Part shown: in pieces, positions 30,908 to 33,849 of the stretch
Layout of the letters: the number at the start of each line of letters is the position of its first letter
Numbering within the stretch: position 1 is the first letter of the stretch
Source of the DNA: Clostridia bacterium
GTDB lineage: Bacteria; Bacillota; Clostridia; Oscillospirales; CAG-272
Direction of reading: 5' to 3'
Assembly (NCBI GenBank): GCA_017936565.1
Contig: JAGBFG010000038.1
Span: forward strand, 1 to 33,849
DNA length: 33,849 nt
Notes under the pieces: model-generated
The model's database searches: none
What the model saw: the letters and a program-made list of their open reading frames with translations, nothing else
Told to the model about the DNA's origin: nothing
Made by a program: the position numbers and the translations under genes

Positions 30908-31119
30908 GCTTGATATGCGATGAAGCGGGAGGTTGCCGTGAAAACGGGTAATTTCCGTGGAGTATGTCCGACAAACGGGCGAAGCAAGACTCACACTTGT
31001 TTCCGGGGAACGCCGCAAAAAAAGCGGCAATGCCTCGGCTTTTATCAGGGCAGTGCGGAAACGCACGGGCGAGTGTGAATGGAAAATCGCCCTCCGAAAA
31101 AATAAAGGAGGCAAACCAA
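30908..31119 (+). promoter_or_regulatory. Structured leader of the S10 operon
   Basis: A 210-nt untranslated leader with several stems: TCACACT (30991-30997) with AGTGTGA (31072-31078) encloses GCCGC-A7-GCGGC (31012-31028) and GTGCG-GAAA-CGCAC (31053-31066). A segment near 30925-30965 (GGGAGGTTGCCGTG, then AATTTCCGTGGAG) looks conserved-leader-like from memory. A reading frame runs through but lacks a start site. In E. coli the S10 leader binds L4, but homology is not claimed here. Confidence 0.6.
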
Positions 31120-31428
31120 ATGGCACAGGAAAAAATCAGAGTGAAGCTCAAGAGCTACGATCATACGCTTGTTGACGCAGCAGCGGCAAAGGTTGTTGAG
31201 GTAGCCAAGAGAAACGGCGGGACCGTATCGGGACCTATTCCGCTTCCCACTGACAAGGAGGTTATCACCATCCTTCGCGCAGTGCATAAGTACAAGGATA
31301 GCCGCGAGCAGTTTGAAACCCGCACTCACAAGCGCCTGATTGACATTCTCAATCCCCAGCAGAAGACGGTTGAGGCTTTAATGAACCTCGAGCTCCCTGC
31401 CGGCGTTGAAATTGAAATCAAAGCGTAA
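31120..31428 (+). CDS. rpsJ: Ribosomal protein S10
   Basis: 102 residues, ATG 7 nt after AAAGGAGG; the longer frame runs into the leader. It carries [13 protein letters not shown], the diagnostic N-terminal strand. [16 protein letters not shown] follows, then [33 protein letters not shown]. It is a small-subunit head protein (NusE), also part of the antitermination complex. It is the first gene of the operon; tufA is not upstream. Confidence 0.97.
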   Translation: MAQEKIRVKLKSYDHTLVDAAAAKVVEVAKRNGGTVSGPIPLPTDKEVITILRAVHKYKDSREQFETRTHKRLIDILNPQQKTVEALMNLELPAGVEIEIKA

Positions 31429-31519
31429 AAAACATTGTTATCCCACATTCCGGTGGTCAAGTTGATGTCGTCGGGCAACCGATAATTCAAAGCATCAACC
31501 AATAATCATGGAGGAAAAA
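31429..31519 (+). other. Structured spacer between rpsJ and rplC
   Basis: 91 nt, long for this operon. CCAC/GGTGG makes a small stem at 31443-31456, and GTTGATG (31461-31467) pairs with CATCAAC (31493-31499). It could be an RNA processing or regulatory site. Confidence 0.4.
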
Positions 31520-32149
31520 ATGAAAAAAGGCATTATCGGCAAGAAGCTGGGCATGACCCAGATCTTCGATGAAGTCGGAAACGTCATCCCCGTAACCCTG
31601 ATCGAAGCAGGTCCTTGCGAGGTGGCACAAAGAAAAACCGTTGAAAACGATGGGTACGATGCAGTTCAGCTTGCTTACGTTGAAGCAAAGGAAAAGCATC
31701 TGACCAAGCCGGAAATTGGTCACTTTAAGAAAGCCGGCATTGCTCCCAAAAGACACTTGAAGGAATTTCGTCTTGACGATTGCTCCGCACTTGACGCAGG
31801 CGCGGTTGTTTCCGTCGATACCTTCGCCGCAGGCGAGAAGGTCGACATCACAGGAACATCCAAGGGCCACGGTTATTCGGGTGTAATCAAGAGATGGAAC
31901 CATCACCACCTTCGCATGACGCACGGTACCGGTCCTATTCACCGTCAGCCCGGCTCTATGGGAGTTATCGACCCTGCCAGAATCTTCAAAAACAAGAAGA
32001 TGCCTGGTCAATACGGTAATGAGCAGGTTACAATCTTGAACCTTACCGTTGTTAAAATTGATGCAGAAAAGAACCTGATTGCAGTGAAAGGTGCTGTTCC
32101 CGGTGCAAAGGGCGGTATCGTCTTCATTCGTGATTCGGTGAAAGCGTAA
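31520..32149 (+). CDS. rplC: Ribosomal protein L3
   Basis: 209 residues, ATG 6 nt after GGAGG; an upstream ATG at 31508 overlaps that site. It starts MKKGIIGKKLGMTQIFDE, the family signature. HLKEFR, TSKGHGYSGVIKRW and THGTGPIHRQPGSMG follow, the last being the loop that reaches the peptidyl transferase centre. It is an early-assembly large-subunit protein. Confidence 0.97.
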   Translation: MKKGIIGKKLGMTQIFDEVGNVIPVTLIEAGPCEVAQRKTVENDGYDAVQLAYVEAKEKHLTKPEIGHFKKAGIAPKRHLKEFRLDDCSALDAGAVVSVDTFAAGEKVDITGTSKGHGYSGVIKRWNHHHLRMTHGTGPIHRQPGSMGVIDPARIFKNKKMPGQYGNEQVTILNLTVVKIDAEKNLIAVKGAVPGAKGGIVFIRDSVKA

Positions 32150-32167
32150 CGGAAGGAGGAAAAACGA

Positions 32168-32794
32168 ATGTCTATTATGAAAGTTGTGGACATGGCAGGT
32201 AAGGAAGTTGGAGAAATCACGCTGTCCGACGCTATTTTCGGCGCTGAAATCAACAAAACCGTCCTCCATACCGCTGTCAGAGCATATTTGATGAACCAAA
32301 GACAAGGCACACAGTCCACCTTGACCCGTACCGAGGTTTCCGGCGGCGGCAAAAAGCCCTGGAAGCAAAAGGGAACCGGTCACGCAAGACAGGGCTCTAC
32401 CCGCGCACCCCAGTGGACACACGGCGGTGTTGCTCTTGGACCTAAGCCCCGTTGCTACCGTCTTTCTTTGAACAAGAAAACCAAGAGAGTCGCTTTGTTC
32501 AGCGCTCTTAGCAGCAAGGTTGCCGCAAACGAGATGGTAATTGTGGACAAGATTGCAACCGAGTCTTACAGCACCAAGACGATGGCGGCTATGCTCAAAG
32601 CAATCGGCGCTGCCAAGAAGACCTTGATCGTATTGCCCGAGGTTGATGCTGTGGTTGTAAAGAGCTGCAATAACATTGAAGGAGTGAAGACGACTGTTGC
32701 GAATTCCCTCAATGTATACGACATCTTGAATTGCGATACATTTGTCATGGCGCAGGGTGCGGCTGAAAAGATTCAGGAGGTATATGCGAAATGA
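32168..32794 (+). CDS. rplD: Ribosomal protein L4
   Basis: 208 residues, ATG after GGAAGGAGG. It contains QRQGTQSTLTRTEVSGGGKK, then PWKQKGTGHARQGSTRAPQW, the extended loop of L4 that lines the exit tunnel. Its stop overlaps the rplW start (ATGA), so translation is coupled. In enterobacteria L4 represses the S10 operon; here such control is only inferred from the structured leader. Confidence 0.97.
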   Translation: MSIMKVVDMAGKEVGEITLSDAIFGAEINKTVLHTAVRAYLMNQRQGTQSTLTRTEVSGGGKKPWKQKGTGHARQGSTRAPQWTHGGVALGPKPRCYRLSLNKKTKRVALFSALSSKVAANEMVIVDKIATESYSTKTMAAMLKAIGAAKKTLIVLPEVDAVVVKSCNNIEGVKTTVANSLNVYDILNCDTFVMAQGAAEKIQEVYAK

Positions 32795-33087
32795 GAAATG
32801 CAGCAGATTTGATTTTGAAGCCTGTCATCACGGAGAAATCCATGGATATGATCGGCGCAAAGCGTTATGTATTCAAAGTTGCCAAGGATGCAACGAAGGC
32901 TGAAATCGCCAAGGCGGTTGAGGAAATGTTTGCAGGTACTAAGGTAGCTGATGTGAATACCATTACAATGAAGAAAAAACCCAAGAGACTTGGCGCTCAT
33001 ATGGGTTACACCGGCGAGTGGAAGAAAGCAATCGTTACCTTGACTGAGGATTCCAAGACCATTGCATTCTTCGACGGCTTGAACTAA
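32791..33087 (+). CDS. rplW: Ribosomal protein L23
   Basis: 98 residues overlapping rplD by 4 nt, with AGGAGG inside the end of rplD as binding site. It starts MRNAADLILKPVITEKSMD and continues YVFKVAKDATKAEIAKAVEEMF. It sits at the exit of the peptide tunnel and docks trigger factor and SRP. Confidence 0.96.
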   Translation: MRNAADLILKPVITEKSMDMIGAKRYVFKVAKDATKAEIAKAVEEMFAGTKVADVNTITMKKKPKRLGAHMGYTGEWKKAIVTLTEDSKTIAFFDGLN

Positions 33088-33105
33088 TCGGGAGGATAGA
33101 AGAGA

Positions 33106-33849
33106 ATGCCTACCATGAATTATAAGCCTACAACTCCTTCTCGCAGAAATATGACAACCCCTTCTTTTGATGAGGTTACCAAAAACACCCCTGAAAAAAG
33201 CCTGATTGTCACCAAGAAGAAGCATGCGGGACGGAACAGCTACGGCAGAATCACCGTTCGTCACCAAGGCGGCGGAAACAAAGTTAAATACAGAATTATC
33301 GACTTCAAGCGTCAGGACGAGGAAGCTGCAAAGGTTATCGGCGTTGAATACGACCCCAACCGTACCGCTTACATTGCCCTGCTTGAAAACGAAGCGGGTA
33401 AAAAGAGCTATATCATCTCTCCTGTCGGCTTGACTGACGGCGATGTGGTTTACTCGGGCGCTGCGGCTGACATTAAGCCCGGCAACACCCTTCCCATTTC
33501 GGCAATTCCCGTTGGTACTATCATTTACAACATTGAGTTGTATCCCGGAAAGGGCGCACAGCTTGTTCGCTCCGCCGGTGCTGCGGCTCAGCTGATGGCA
33601 AAGGAAAACGGTCAGGCACAGGTTCGCTTGCCCTCGGGCGAGGTTCGCATTGTGCGCTTGGACTGCAAAGCAACCATTGGACAGGTTAGCAACGTTGAGC
33701 ATGACACCATCAAGATCGGTAAAGCCGGTAAGAAGCGCCACATGGGCATCCGCCCGACCGTCCGCGGTTCCATTATGAACCCGTGTGATCACCCGCACGG
33801 TGGTGGTGAAGGCAAGAGCCCGATCGGTCGTCCGGGTCCGGTTACCCCG
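33106..33849 (+). CDS. rplB: Ribosomal protein L2, 3' end beyond the window
   Basis: 248 codons are visible, open to the window edge; L2 is usually about 275 residues, so roughly the last 27 are missing. The ATG follows GGGAGG by about 10 nt. It contains [13 protein letters not shown], then [15 protein letters not shown] and [38 protein letters not shown] comes near the end and holds the His essential for peptidyl transfer support. It is the last visible gene of the S10 operon. Confidence 0.97.
   Translation, partial: MPTMNYKPTTPSRRNMTTPSFDEVTKNTPEKSLIVTKKKHAGRNSYGRITVRHQGGGNKVKYRIIDFKRQDEEAAKVIGVEYDPNRTAYIALLENEAGKKSYIISPVGLTDGDVVYSGAAADIKPGNTLPISAIPVGTIIYNIELYPGKGAQLVRSAGAAAQLMAKENGQAQVRLPSGEVRIVRLDCKATIGQVSNVEHDTIKIGKAGKKRHMGIRPTVRGSIMNPCDHPHGGGEGKSPIGRPGPVTP

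Noticed and set aside
31487..32422. Long open frame antisense to rplC and rplD
   Set aside because: It overlaps two certain ribosomal protein genes, and its openness follows from their codon bias. There is no start signal.
32773..33798. Long open frame antisense to rplW and rplB
   Set aside because: The same reason: it is the shadow of highly expressed ribosomal genes.

Overview
The window looks like a chromosomal segment of a Gram-positive anaerobe of the class Clostridia (Bacillota). The evidence is consensus sigma-A promoters with 17-bp spacers, strong AGGAGG-type ribosome binding sites, TTG and GTG starts, U-tailed hairpin terminators, a Mn2+ riboswitch of the yybP-ykoY type, a PolA without proofreading residues, and an S10 ribosomal protein operon that starts with rpsJ. 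Base composition is moderate in G+C by eye. I cannot name the family or genus.

Layout. Positions 1-3200 hold a 44-residue orphan peptide, two divergent lipid kinases of the diacylglycerol-kinase fold, and an acyltransferase (plsC). Positions 3200-6500, on the minus strand, carry secG, rnr and a CinA/PncC amidase. Positions 6500-12900 are more unusual: an orphan BsuBI/PstI-family DNA methyltransferase and a divergently transcribed, catalytically degenerate SbcD/YhaO-like protein are driven by two near-identical promoters. They are followed by a LytTR regulator whose phosphoacceptor Asp is replaced by Glu, and by a large Ala-rich lipoprotein with the codon usage of a highly expressed gene. Positions 13000-16100, minus strand, carry an SGNH hydrolase, a small membrane protein and a truncated MutS-type ATPase.

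Positions 16300-18060 look like a small accessory patch. It contains a CAU-anticodon tRNA with two stem mismatches, a stretch of degenerate short-word repeats, a strongly structured element with interleaved inverted repeats, a stand-alone four-helix-bundle (IVS/S23-type) protein and an A+T-rich membrane-anchored orphan.

Positions 18100-30600 are mostly minus-strand core genes: a Na/Pi cotransporter with a PhoU-like tail, a GNAT acetyltransferase (plus strand), a hom-rluA-phosphoesterase operon, a P-type ATPase behind the Mn2+ riboswitch (so probably a Mn2+ or Ca2+ exporter), and polA behind a polytopic membrane protein. Positions 30870-33849 are the promoter, a structured leader and the first five genes of the S10 operon (rpsJ, rplC, rplD, rplW, and rplB cut by the window edge).

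No CRISPR array, transposase, phage gene or complete defence system is visible. The best candidates for something undescribed are the tRNA-adjacent element with the four-helix-bundle protein, the cluster of catalytically or signalling-dead proteins at 8.2-10.2 kb next to the abundant lipoprotein, and the orphan YxxP-leader peptide at the left edge.
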